From Bacillota bacterium (GTDB lineage Bacteria; Bacillota; Clostridia; Oscillospirales; Oscillospiraceae), in the NCBI GenBank assembly GCA_023395775.1, contig JAEWYA010000078.1:1-7245 (forward strand): a stretch of DNA of 7,245 bases, read 5' to 3'. Below are positions 1 to 6,341 of this stretch, in pieces. Positions within the stretch are counted from its first letter, which is position 1. Each line of letters opens with the position of its first letter. The translations under genes were made by a program, and so were the position numbers. Under the pieces are notes generated by a model, which searched no databases, was not told the origin of the DNA, and was given only the letters and a program-made list of their open reading frames with translations.

Positions 1-420
1 GAAAAACGGGTTACCGGTGCCGCAGCCGAAAATCACGACCCGACCCTTTTCCATATGCCGGATGGCCTTGGAGCGGATATAGGGTTCGGCAAAAGACCTC
101 ATCTCAACTGCGGTCTGCACCCGGACCTCCATACCCCTTTGCTCCATCACATCGGCCACCGCCAGACAGTTTAACACGGTGGCCAGCATTCCCATGTGGT
201 CGGCCCGGGTGCGCTCCATCTTTCCGCCGCCGTCCTTCACGCCGCGCCAAAAGTTGCCGCCGCCCACCACGACGCCCACCTGAACGCCCATGGAAACGCA
301 CTGCCCGATGACGTCGCAGACTCTGCCGATCACCTCGAAATCCAGACCGGTGTGCTTGTCTCCGGCCAGCGCTTCTCCGCTGATCTTCAGCAGGACGCGC
401 TTGTATACAGGTTTTGCCAT
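1..420 (-). CDS. pyrH: UMP kinase PyrH, N-terminal 140 residues (3' end cut by window edge)
   Basis: Uridylate kinase phosphorylates UMP to UDP with ATP in cytoplasmic pyrimidine synthesis; the bacterial enzyme belongs to the amino-acid-kinase fold and is a hexamer regulated by UTP and GTP. Reading from the ATG at 420, I see the phosphate-binding segment KRVLLKISGEAL (residues 7-18), GGGNFWRG (53-60), the RTRADHMGMLATVLN helix (70-84), and VQTAVEMRSFAEPYIRSKAI (101-120), followed by GRVVIFGCGTGNPFF, where the window ends. The remaining 95 or so residues usual for the family lie to the left. A GGAGG at 429-433 sits 8 bases before ATG 420. Two further in-frame ATGs lie at 444 and 435, but the first has no clear ribosome site and the second overlaps the GGAGG; family alignment favours 420. 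The gene has its own promoter and follows the yjdF terminator, so it starts a new transcription unit. It is not preceded by tsf, its frequent partner. Confidence 0.96.
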   Translation of the reverse strand, partial: MAKPVYKRVLLKISGEALAGDKHTGLDFEVIGRVCDVIGQCVSMGVQVGVVVGGGNFWRGVKDGGGKMERTRADHMGMLATVLNCLAVADVMEQRGMEVRVQTAVEMRSFAEPYIRSKAIRHMEKGRVVIFGCGTGNPFF

Positions 421-452
421 CTCGCAAACCTCCATCGTATTCATATGGTGTT

Positions 453-481
453 ATTCTACCAAATTTCACGGCCTTTGGAAA
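453..481 (-). promoter_or_regulatory. Predicted sigma-A promoter of pyrH with extended -10
   Basis: On the minus strand TAGAAT (453-458; 5 of 6 to TATAAT) is preceded by TG plus one base (459-461), giving the extended -10 form TGGTAGAAT. A 17-base spacer separates it from TTTCCA (476-481; 4 of 6 to TTGACA). Upstream is AT-rich with A and T runs (482-535), as in an UP element. The predicted start near 445-447 would leave a leader of about 26 bases before ATG 420. The -35 lies within a short dyad, CCTTT-N2-AAAGG type, at 472-483; whether that is an operator is unknown. Confidence 0.6.
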
Positions 482-560
482 GGGGAAAACAAAGTTTTTT
501 CAAGAAAAAGCGGTGGAATAAAAAAATACAGGTTCTAATCCACTTTCTTGGCACGCTTTG

Positions 561-597
561 AAAAAAGCACAGAGGGCTCAATGCCCTCTGTGCTTTT
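561..597 (-). terminator. Rho-independent terminator overlapping the end of yjdF
   Basis: Perfect 15-bp inverted repeat (arms 583-597 and 563-577) with a 5-base loop (578-582). In the minus-strand transcript the stem ends in a run of six U (566-561). The arm AAAAGCACAGAGGGC is read as the last codons of yjdF, and the loop carries its TGA stop (578-580). On the plus strand only four T follow, and no plus-strand gene points here, so the direction is minus. Confidence 0.9.
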
Positions 598-1000
598 CCC
601 TGCGTTTTTTCTCCCGCAGGGCAAGCTTCCGCTCCTTTTCGGACTCCCGCTGCTCCCGGGAACAGCTCCTGCGCTCCAGCTTTCCCTGCTCCCGCTGGAG
701 GCTCAGCGCCTGCTGGGCCTTAGTTCCGATGGCGTTTTCCTCACAGGTCTGCTTTCGGATCAGCCTTTGCATCCGCTTGGGATTGATGCGCCGCTCCTCC
801 ACTTCCGCCGCTTCTACGGAGGGGCTGAACCGCAGCCGATGCCAATTAGCAAGCAAGAAGTCAAGAACCTCATAGTCCTTCGGCTCCGCGCCGAAAACAA
901 TTCGGCTCACCTCGTATCTTCCGCCCTCCTGCCGCTCGTACAAGCCAACCCAGAAGGGCTCCTCAAAGAAAACCGTCAGCTTTGACATGGACGCTGCCAT
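578..1000 (-). CDS. yjdF: YjdF family protein (DUF2992), function unknown
   Basis: 140 residues, the usual size for the DUF2992 family (B. subtilis YjdF). The N-terminal part has the family pattern KLTVFFEEPFWVGLYE (7-22), a glycine turn, then RIVFGAEPKDYEVLDFLL (33-50). The middle carries INPKRMQR (72-79) and GTKAQQAL (92-99). The C-terminal 40 residues are a highly charged, probably helical Arg/Lys/Glu tail ending in EKHRGH, a typical family ending. There is no signal peptide or membrane segment. The biochemical function is not known. In other Firmicutes the gene often follows the yjdF riboswitch, which binds azaaromatic compounds, so a role in coping with such compounds is inferred, not shown. 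ATG 1000 is chosen because AAAGGAGG (1008-1015) is 7 bases upstream; the later ATG at 988 has no such site. The gene ends inside its terminator and seems to be read from engB or from a promoter I cannot see. Confidence 0.9.
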   Translation of the reverse strand: MAASMSKLTVFFEEPFWVGLYERQEGGRYEVSRIVFGAEPKDYEVLDFLLANWHRLRFSPSVEAAEVEERRINPKRMQRLIRKQTCEENAIGTKAQQALSLQREQGKLERRSCSREQRESEKERKLALREKKRREKHRGH

Positions 1001-1007
1001 ATCGATT

Positions 1008-1015
1008 CCTCCTTT
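1008..1015 (-). promoter_or_regulatory. Shine-Dalgarno of yjdF, maskable by the leader
   Basis: AAAGGAGG lies 7 bases before ATG 1000. The leader carries its exact complement CCTCCTTT at 1046-1053 on the same strand, so the eight bases can pair completely. Two further G-U pairs (1044-1045 with 1016-1017 region) could extend the helix. This suggests translational control of yjdF. Confidence 0.75.
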
Positions 1016-1118
1016 AAAATCCTTGCGTGCAGGGAACGGACAACCAAAGGAGGCAGGTTACTGATACCCTAGGGGTACTCCCGGACTACCTACCGGGACG
1101 TGTTTTTATCCTTGCAGC
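1008..1118 (-). promoter_or_regulatory. Putative yjdF-class (azaaromatic) riboswitch
   Basis: The 131 bases between engB and yjdF are strongly structured on the minus strand. A closing stem pairs GGATAA (1106-1111) with TTGTCC (1038-1043). Inside are a 6-bp hairpin TCCCGG/CCGGGA (1093-1098 with 1079-1084), a 5-bp hairpin TACCC/GGGTA with a 3-base loop (1073-1077 with 1065-1069), and a possible pseudoknot in which the first hairpin loop TAGGT (1088-1092) pairs with ACCTG (1054-1058). The position directly before a DUF2992 gene, and the sequence as I remember the family, fit the yjdF RNA, reported to bind diverse azaaromatic compounds. The pyrimidine stretch CCTCCTTT (1046-1053) can mask the yjdF ribosome site, so the output is probably translational; no terminator is visible between aptamer and gene. 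The exact ends are estimates, and I have not run a covariance search. Confidence 0.82.
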
Positions 1119-1131
1119 GTATTCAATTTTC

Positions 1132-1722
1132 TTATTTACCGCAGGCCGCTTCCAGCAGCGTGATCAGCTGCTCCCGGCCAGTACCCTTTTCCGCGGAGAA
1201 AGGGACCAGCGGCTCGTCATCCGCCATTTCCAGGGTCTGACGGATGAGGGCCAGATTGGGCTCCACCTCCCGGGCCTTCAGCTTATCCAGCTTGTTGGCC
1301 GCCACGATCTCCGGGCATCCGCTTTCCCGGAACCAGCTGTGCATGGTCACGTCGTCGGCTGTGGGTTTGTGACGGGCATCCACGAACAGGACTCCCACGG
1401 TGAGGATGTCTCCCTCGTCCTGAAAATACTGCTCCATCAGGCGGCTCCACCGCTCTTTTTCCGACCGGCTCACCTTGGCATAGCCGTACCCCGGAAGGTC
1501 CACCAGCCAAGCCTTGCCGTCCACCTTAAAATAGTTGATCTGAGTGGTCTTCCCTGGCGTCGCGCCCACATAGGCGAGATTCTTCCGGCTCACCAGACGG
1601 TTGATCACCGAGGATTTACCCACATTTGATCGGCCCGCAAAGGCCATCTGGGGCAGACCGTCCCGCAGGAAATCCTTTGGGTCCGCCGCAGCGCGGAGAA
1701 ACTCCGCCTTTGTAAAATTCAC
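1132..1722 (-). CDS. engB: Ribosome biogenesis GTPase EngB (YsxC/YihA)
   Basis: 196 residues, normal for this essential TRAFAC-class GTPase, which takes part in assembly of the large (50S) ribosomal subunit in the cytoplasm. Motifs are complete and in order: G1 GRSNVGKSS (30-38), G2 region TPGKTTQINYF (55-65), G3 DLPGYGYA (75-82), G4 NKLDKL (143-148) and G5 SAEKGTG (176-182). G4 is NKLD; TKAD is commoner in the family, and both keep the Lys-Asp pair that reads guanine. The N-terminus (MNFTKAEFLRAAADPKDFL) is the usual short lead-in. The start is GTG at 1722, backed by an exceptionally long Shine-Dalgarno. It lies 42 bases after lon, with no terminator between them, the same order as lonA-ysxC in Bacillus, so co-transcription with lon is likely. 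Confidence 0.97.
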   Translation of the reverse strand: MNFTKAEFLRAAADPKDFLRDGLPQMAFAGRSNVGKSSVINRLVSRKNLAYVGATPGKTTQINYFKVDGKAWLVDLPGYGYAKVSRSEKERWSRLMEQYFQDEGDILTVGVLFVDARHKPTADDVTMHSWFRESGCPEIVAANKLDKLKAREVEPNLALIRQTLEMADDEPLVPFSAEKGTGREQLITLLEAACGK

Positions 1723-1727
1723 CGAGC

Positions 1728-1739
1728 GATCACCTCCTT
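1728..1739 (-). promoter_or_regulatory. Extra-long Shine-Dalgarno of engB deciding a GTG start
   Basis: AAGGAGGTGATC is complementary over 12 consecutive bases to the conserved 3' end of bacterial 16S rRNA (GATCACCTCCTT). The GGAGG core ends 10 bases before GTG 1722. No ATG in frame upstream gives a sensible protein, and the upstream GTG inside the site runs into a stop within a few codons, so GTG 1722 is the start. Confidence 0.85.
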
Positions 1740-1764
1740 GTTTTCATTTTTTTATGCGCCGCCC

Positions 1765-4203
1765 TTATTGCCGCATCGCATCCCCGCCACTTTCCCGGAC
1801 GGGTGCGAACGCCGCCACCGGCAGCTGCTCCTGAGACTCGGGCGTCTTTTCCGCCTGAATTTTTATGGGGGCCTGGGCCGGACACAGCGCCCGGCTCAAC
1901 ACTTCATCCACATTGCTCACGGGGATGAATTTCAGCGCGGCACGGACGGTCTGGTCAATCTGCTCCAGATCACGCACGTTGTCCGCCGGAATCAGAACGG
2001 TCCTGATCCCACTGCGAAGCGCCGCCATGGTCTTCTCCTTCAGTCCACCGATGGGCAGCACTCGGCCCCGCAGGGTGATCTCCCCGGTCATGGCCAATCC
2101 CGCCCGAACCTTCCGCCCTGTGAGGGCAGAGCACAGCGCGGTGGCAATGGCGATGCCGGCGGAGGGTCCGTCCTTGGGAACGGCCCCCTCCGGGAAGTGG
2201 ACGTGGATGTCCCTGTTTTTATAAAACTCCGGGTCGATGTCATAGGTCTCCACCCGGCTGCGAAGGCAGCTCAGCGCCGCCTGCACGGATTCCTTCATCA
2301 CATCGCCTAAGTTGCCGGTCAGCTCCAGCTTTCCGGTACCGTCCATCGCATTTGCCTCAACCTCCAGAATCTCGCCGCCGACCTCGGTCCACGCAAGACC
2401 GTTGACCACGCCGACCTCCTCCCGCTCCGTGTGGAGCGCAGGAGGATAGGGGGACATATCCAGCAGCTCGTGCAGGTCCTTTTCCGCCACAGTGACGCGC
2501 TTTACGCCGGTGGTCAGGAGGCAGACGTCCGCCTTGCGGCACAACGCCGCGATCCGTCGCTCCAGAATGCGGACGCCGGACTCCCGCGTATAATCCCGAA
2601 TGAGCGCGCGGATGGCCGCGTCCTCCACCCGGAGCTGAGACTTTTTCAGTCCATGCTCCTTCATCTGCTTGGGAAGCAGATGGTTTTTGGCAATCTGCAG
2701 CTTTTCCTCGTCCGTATAGCTGCCAAGTTCAATCACTTCCATCCGGTCCAGCAGGGGCCGGGGAATGGTATCGGTGGTATTGGCGGTGGTGATGAACATG
2801 ACCTTGCTCAAGTCCACAGGAATCTCCATGAAGTGATCCCGGAAGGCGCTGTTCTGTTCCCCGTCCAGCACCTCCAGCAGAGCCGAGGCCGGGTCACCCC
2901 GGTAGTCGCTGCCCAGCTTGTCGATCTCGTCCAGCAGCAACAGGGGGTTCATAGACTTGCTGCGGCTGATGGCCTCGATGATGCGACCGGGCATGGAGCC
3001 TATGTAGGTCTTCCGGTGGCCCCGGATATCCGCCTCGTCCCGAACGCCGCCCAGACTCAGCCGGGCCAGCTTCCGATTCAGCGCCTTGGCAACGCTGATG
3101 GCGATGGAGGTCTTACCCACGCCGGGAGGGCCCACCAGGCAGAGAATCTGCCCCTTCCCCTCGGGGTTCATCTGCCGGACGGCGATGGTCTCCACGATCC
3201 GCTGCTTCACCTTGTCCAATCCGAAGTGGTCCCTATCCAAAATCTTTCTGGCGGTCTCCACGCTCAGCCGCTCCTTGGTGGTGGTGTTCCACGGCATTTC
3301 CAGGCACACGTCCAAATAGTTGCGGATGACCGCGCTCTCGGCGCTGGAATAGGGCTGCTTCGCCAGCTTATCCACCTCTTTTATCAGGTGGGCTTCCGTG
3401 TCCTCCGGCAGCTCCAGCTGAAGGATACGCATGCGGTAGTCCTCCAGCTCCTCATCGCCGTCGTCGCTCTCGCCCAGCTCACCCTGCATCACCCGAATCT
3501 GTGTGCGCAGGATCTGCTCTCTCTGGGTCCGGGCCAGCTGGGAGCGCACCTTGTCCTCCATCTCCCCTTCGAAGGCCAGTACGTCGTTCTCCCGCGCCAG
3601 AAACTCATTCAGCTTGCGTAAGCGGATATAAGAAGACGGCTCCTCCAGAATGCTCTGCCGCTCCTCCGTCCGCAGCTGGACGTTCTGGGCCAGAAAGTCC
3701 GCAAGATACCCGGGTTCCCTGTTTTCCAGTACCTGCGCTTTCACACCGTCCGGCAAGCTGGGGACCCTTCCGGCATACTCTTCAAACAGCACGGCGGTCT
3801 GGCGCAAAAGCGCCTCCGTCCGGGCGCTGTGCAGGAACGCCTCGGAGTCCTTTTGCTCCGGCAGCGCCTCCACATTGGCCTGTAAAAACGGCTCAGACTG
3901 CCACAGGCGCTTCATCCGCGCCCTGCGGCCGCCCTCCACCATCACGCGGACGCTTCCCTCGGACACGCGAAGGACCTGGGAGATGTGGGACACGGTACCT
4001 ACCCGGTACAGGTCCTTTTCTCCCGGCACCGCCGTCCCAAGTTCCTTCTGAGTCACCAGAAAAATCTCCTGGTCCGTCTCCATAGCCCGGCTCAGAGCGG
4101 CAATGGAGATCGGTCTCTCCACGTCGAAGGTCAGATTCATATGGGGAAAAACCGTCAGGCCCCGCAGGGCCAGAACGGGAATATTCCAGGTTGTCAGCTC
4201 CAT
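1765..4203 (-). CDS. lon: ATP-dependent protease Lon (LonA type)
   Basis: 812 residues, full length for LonA, the cytoplasmic hexameric AAA+ serine protease that unfolds and degrades misfolded and regulatory proteins. The N-terminal substrate-binding domain begins IPVLALRGLTVFPHMNL (8-24) and runs to about residue 210, followed by a coiled-coil stretch (about 210-300). The AAA+ module has Walker A GPPGVGKT (358-365), Walker B LLLLDEID (421-428), sensor-1 Asn475, a probable arginine finger in LLDRME (Arg487) and sensor-2 region GVRILERR (543-550). The protease domain carries KDGPSAG with nucleophile Ser681 and GGLKEK with Lys724, 43 residues apart as in E. coli Lon (Ser679/Lys722). The last 40 or so residues (from about 773) form a Pro/Gln/Glu-rich tail not needed by the fold. 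Start ATG 4203 has AAAGGA (4213-4218) 9 bases upstream. A terminator hairpin lies between clpX and this gene, so lon may form its own unit with engB. Confidence 0.98.
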   Translation of the reverse strand: MELTTWNIPVLALRGLTVFPHMNLTFDVERPISIAALSRAMETDQEIFLVTQKELGTAVPGEKDLYRVGTVSHISQVLRVSEGSVRVMVEGGRRARMKRLWQSEPFLQANVEALPEQKDSEAFLHSARTEALLRQTAVLFEEYAGRVPSLPDGVKAQVLENREPGYLADFLAQNVQLRTEERQSILEEPSSYIRLRKLNEFLARENDVLAFEGEMEDKVRSQLARTQREQILRTQIRVMQGELGESDDGDEELEDYRMRILQLELPEDTEAHLIKEVDKLAKQPYSSAESAVIRNYLDVCLEMPWNTTTKERLSVETARKILDRDHFGLDKVKQRIVETIAVRQMNPEGKGQILCLVGPPGVGKTSIAISVAKALNRKLARLSLGGVRDEADIRGHRKTYIGSMPGRIIEAISRSKSMNPLLLLDEIDKLGSDYRGDPASALLEVLDGEQNSAFRDHFMEIPVDLSKVMFITTANTTDTIPRPLLDRMEVIELGSYTDEEKLQIAKNHLLPKQMKEHGLKKSQLRVEDAAIRALIRDYTRESGVRILERRIAALCRKADVCLLTTGVKRVTVAEKDLHELLDMSPYPPALHTEREEVGVVNGLAWTEVGGEILEVEANAMDGTGKLELTGNLGDVMKESVQAALSCLRSRVETYDIDPEFYKNRDIHVHFPEGAVPKDGPSAGIAIATALCSALTGRKVRAGLAMTGEITLRGRVLPIGGLKEKTMAALRSGIRTVLIPADNVRDLEQIDQTVRAALKFIPVSNVDEVLSRALCPAQAPIKIQAEKTPESQEQLPVAAFAPVRESGGDAMRQ

Positions 4204-4226
4204 AATCGGGTTCCTTTCTTTGATTG

Positions 4227-4258
4227 AAAAAGGAGGGACGCAGCTTGCGTCCCCCCTT
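4227..4258 (-). terminator. Rho-independent terminator between clpX and lon
   Basis: Inverted repeat with arms 4246-4258 and 4230-4242 on the minus strand: 13 bp including one G-U pair, loop of 3 bases (4243-4245), rich in G and C, then a run of five T (4231-4227). It begins 21 bases after the clpX stop codon and its T run ends 23 bases before the lon start. It could end the clp transcript fully or act as a partial terminator (attenuator) in front of lon. Confidence 0.85.
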
Positions 4259-4279
4259 GTACGTCAGGCTTGCGGCTGC

Positions 4280-5599
4280 TCAGGACGCGGAGGCAGGCGT
4301 ACTGCCGGGCAGCTCCGGCTTTTCGGTTTTGCCGTTGCTCAGCTTCACCGCATGATTCACGCGCCGCTTGTCATAAATCAGCGCGGGCTTCTCCGTTCCC
4401 TCCACGCACCCCCGGGTTATACTCACCTTTTCAATGGTGGGGTCGGAGGGCACGTCATACATGATCTGTGTCAGAATGGACTCCATCACCGCCCGCAGGC
4501 CACGGGCGCCAATATTCCGCTCGATGGCCTTGTCGGCCACGGCTTCCAGCGCCTCCTGCTCAAAGACCAGCTCCACGTTGTCATAGCCCAAAAGCTTTTG
4601 ATACTGCTTGACCAGCGCGTTTTTCGGCTCTGTCAGAATCCGCACCAGATCGTCGCGGCTCAGAGCATTCAGCGTGGTAATCACCGGCAGACGGCCCACC
4701 AGCTCCGGAATCAGGCCGTACTTCAAAACGTCGTGAGGCTGGACGCTGGCGAGGATACGGCTCAGGTTCCGATCCTTCTTCCCCTCGATCTTCGCACCGA
4801 AGCCGATGCTCTTTTGATCCATGCGCTGCTCAATGATCTTGTCCAGTCCATCGAAAGCGCCGCCGCAGATAAACAGGATGTTCTTGGTATTGACCTGAAT
4901 GAACTCCTGATGGGGATGCTTGCGTCCGCCCTGCGGCGGAACGTTGGCCACGGTCCCTTCCACAATCTTCAAAAGTGCCTGCTGCACACCCTCGCCGGAA
5001 ACGTCCCGCGTAATGGAGACGTTTTCGCTCTTGCGGGCAATCTTGTCGATCTCATCCACGTAGATAATACCCCGCTCTGCCCGCTCCACGTCGAAGTCGG
5101 CGGCCTGCAAAAGGCGCAGAAGGATATTCTCCACATCGTCTCCCACGTAGCCGGCCTCGGTCAGAGTGGTGGCGTCCGCGATGGCAAAAGGCACCTTCAG
5201 AATGCGGGCCAGGGTCTGGGCGAACAGCGTCTTGCCGGAGCCGGTGGGACCCAGCATGAGGATGTTGCTCTTTTGCAGCTCCACTTCCTCGTCGCCGCCG
5301 AAGTAGATCCGCTTATAGTGGTTATAGACCGCCACAGAGAGGGCGATCTTCGCCTCATCCTGTCCGATCACATACTGGTCCAGAACGCCCTTGATCTCCT
5401 GGGGCGTGGGCAGCTTATCCGGAATCTCCTCCAAGCCGGAGGCGCCGGTGTCCTCGAACCCGTCGTTCAGAATACTCATACACAGCTGAACGCACTCGTC
5501 GCAGATACGTACGCCCGGCCCCTGAATCATCCGGTGGACCTGTTGCTCGTGCTTGCCGCAGAAGGAACAGCGAAGGGTTCTCTTGGCGTCTTCATTCAT
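4280..5599 (-). CDS. clpX: ATP-dependent Clp protease, ATPase subunit ClpX
   Basis: 439 residues, in the normal ClpX range. ClpX is the hexameric AAA+ unfoldase that recognises substrates, threads them through its pore and feeds ClpP. The N-terminal zinc-binding domain has Cys11, Cys14, Cys33 and Cys36 (RCSFCGK...RICDEC). Then come IPTP-like linker LPTPQEI (63-69), Walker A GPTGSGKT (117-124), pore-1 loop GYVG (150-153), Walker B IIYVDEID (178-185), the RKH loop (226-228), the ClpP-docking IGF loop (265-267), arginine-finger region LIPELVGRLP with Arg303, and sensor-2 GARGLR (364-369). All functional residues are present. The C-terminal 25 residues are a variable low-complexity tail. Start ATG 5599 is preceded by GAGG (5607-5610) at 6 bases. 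It lies 49 bases after clpP with no terminator between, so the two are probably one transcript, which ends at the terminator at 4227-4258. Confidence 0.98.
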   Translation of the reverse strand: MNEDAKRTLRCSFCGKHEQQVHRMIQGPGVRICDECVQLCMSILNDGFEDTGASGLEEIPDKLPTPQEIKGVLDQYVIGQDEAKIALSVAVYNHYKRIYFGGDEEVELQKSNILMLGPTGSGKTLFAQTLARILKVPFAIADATTLTEAGYVGDDVENILLRLLQAADFDVERAERGIIYVDEIDKIARKSENVSITRDVSGEGVQQALLKIVEGTVANVPPQGGRKHPHQEFIQVNTKNILFICGGAFDGLDKIIEQRMDQKSIGFGAKIEGKKDRNLSRILASVQPHDVLKYGLIPELVGRLPVITTLNALSRDDLVRILTEPKNALVKQYQKLLGYDNVELVFEQEALEAVADKAIERNIGARGLRAVMESILTQIMYDVPSDPTIEKVSITRGCVEGTEKPALIYDKRRVNHAVKLSNGKTEKPELPGSTPASAS

Positions 5600-5648
5600 G
5601 GTATTACCTCAGTTCTGTCTTTCCGTTGTCTTTCTGAAATAGGAGCAA

Positions 5649-6230
5649 TCAGTGATTCAAAATGATCTTATCGATCAGGCCGAAGTCCTTGGCCTCCTCT
5701 GCGGACATGAAGTTATCCCGCTCGCAGGCGGCGGTGACTTCCTCGATGGACTTACCGGTATTGCCGGCCAGAATATGATTCATGCGCTTTTTAATAATCT
5801 CCAAGCGCTTCAGATGGATCGCCATGTCGGTAATCTGGCCCTGAGTCCCGGCGGAGGGCTGGTGAATCATGATCTCAGCATTGGGCAGGGCGATGCGCTT
5901 GCCCTTTGTGCCGGAGGACAGCAGGAACGCGCCCATAGACGCGCACATGCCTACGCACACGGTGGATACGTCGCACTTGACGTACTGCATGGTATCATAG
6001 ATGGCCATACCGTCGGTAACGGAACCGCCGGGGCTGTTGATATACAGCTGGATGTCCTTGTCCGGGTCCTGAGCCTCCAAATACAGAAGCTGGGCCACGA
6101 CGAGGCTGGCAGTGGTGGCGTTGACCTCCTCGCCCAAAAAGACGATACGGTCATTCAGCAGCCGGGAGAAAATATCATAGGATCTCTCGCCCCGGTTGGT
6201 CTGTTCTACTACATAAGGTACTAAACTCAT
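5649..6230 (-). CDS. clpP: ATP-dependent Clp protease proteolytic subunit ClpP
   Basis: 193 residues from ATG 6230, normal for ClpP, the self-compartmentalised serine peptidase that forms two stacked heptamers and is capped by ClpX (or ClpC/ClpA). The N-terminus MSLVPYVVEQTNRGERSYDI is classic, with no propeptide beyond the usual few residues. The catalytic triad is visible as Ser98 (GMCASMGA), His123 (IMIHQP) and Asp172 (ERDNFMS). The oxyanion-hole GGSVTDG (68-74) and the handle helix around EIIKKRMNHILA (144-155) are in place. A frame open five codons further upstream begins with TTG 6245, which falls on the ribosome site; GGAGG (6239-6243), 8 bases before ATG 6230, decides the start. The gene sits between tig and clpX, a standard arrangement. 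The upstream 142 bases carry a long RNA hairpin that may limit read-through from tig. Confidence 0.98.
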   Translation of the reverse strand: MSLVPYVVEQTNRGERSYDIFSRLLNDRIVFLGEEVNATTASLVVAQLLYLEAQDPDKDIQLYINSPGGSVTDGMAIYDTMQYVKCDVSTVCVGMCASMGAFLLSSGTKGKRIALPNAEIMIHQPSAGTQGQITDMAIHLKRLEIIKKRMNHILAGNTGKSIEEVTAACERDNFMSAEEAKDFGLIDKIILNH

Positions 6231-6238
6231 TGGTAAAA

Positions 6239-6243
6239 CCTCC
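6239..6243 (-). promoter_or_regulatory. Ribosome binding site that sets the clpP start
   Basis: GGAGG with an 8-base gap to ATG 6230. It overlaps the longer open frame starting at TTG 6245, which would add MEVLP and use its own Shine-Dalgarno as coding sequence, so the shorter start is preferred. Confidence 0.85.
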
Positions 6244-6302
6244 AATTCAATACTGGCTTACGGAGATTTCGGTAGCATATGCCGAAGTACGTCCGCCTAG
6301 AA

Positions 6303-6341
6303 ACATTCTCCCATGATACCACAGGCACCATGAGAGAATGT
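6303..6341 (-). other. 18-bp RNA hairpin in the tig-clpP intergenic region
   Basis: Arms 6324-6341 and 6303-6320 with a 3-base loop (6321-6323). In the minus-strand transcript all 18 positions pair, 15 Watson-Crick and 3 G-U; in a plus-strand transcript the same three would be A-C mismatches, so the fold belongs to the direction of the genes. Only three U follow the stem directly (then C and U), so it is a weak terminator at best. It may be a partial terminator after tig, a processing site or an mRNA-stability element. The 3' arm also holds TGGTATCAT, an extended -10-like sequence, but without a good -35. Confidence 0.6.

Noticed and set aside
104..469. A minus-strand open frame of 121 codons overlapping pyrH.
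   Set aside because: It is in another frame than the clear UMP kinase sequence, and its translation is an Arg/Gly-rich shadow without motifs.
548..985. A plus-strand open frame of 145 codons opposite yjdF.
   Set aside because: It starts at the yjdF terminator and mirrors the gene; the minus-strand protein is a recognisable DUF2992 member with a perfect ribosome site.
1121..1160. Possible promoter for yjdF at the end of engB (TTGAAT, TAAATA-like words).
   Set aside because: No pair of -35 and -10 boxes with 16-18 base spacing could be found, so no promoter is claimed.
1730..1747. A six-codon minicistron (ATG to TGA) ending on the engB ribosome site.
   Set aside because: It has no ribosome binding site of its own and is so short that it can arise by chance; the overlap with AGGAGGTGA is explained by the Shine-Dalgarno sequence.
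2431..3621. A 396-codon open frame on the plus strand, opposite lon.
   Set aside because: It lies inside the AAA+ coding part of lon, has no family resemblance, and is explained by the codon bias of lon.
4103..5665. A 520-codon open frame on the plus strand, opposite clpX.
   Set aside because: It mirrors clpX over its whole length, its translation is low in recognisable motifs and rich in Leu/His/Gln, and clpX on the other strand has every catalytic motif. Long antisense frames are expected in GC-rich genes with biased third positions.
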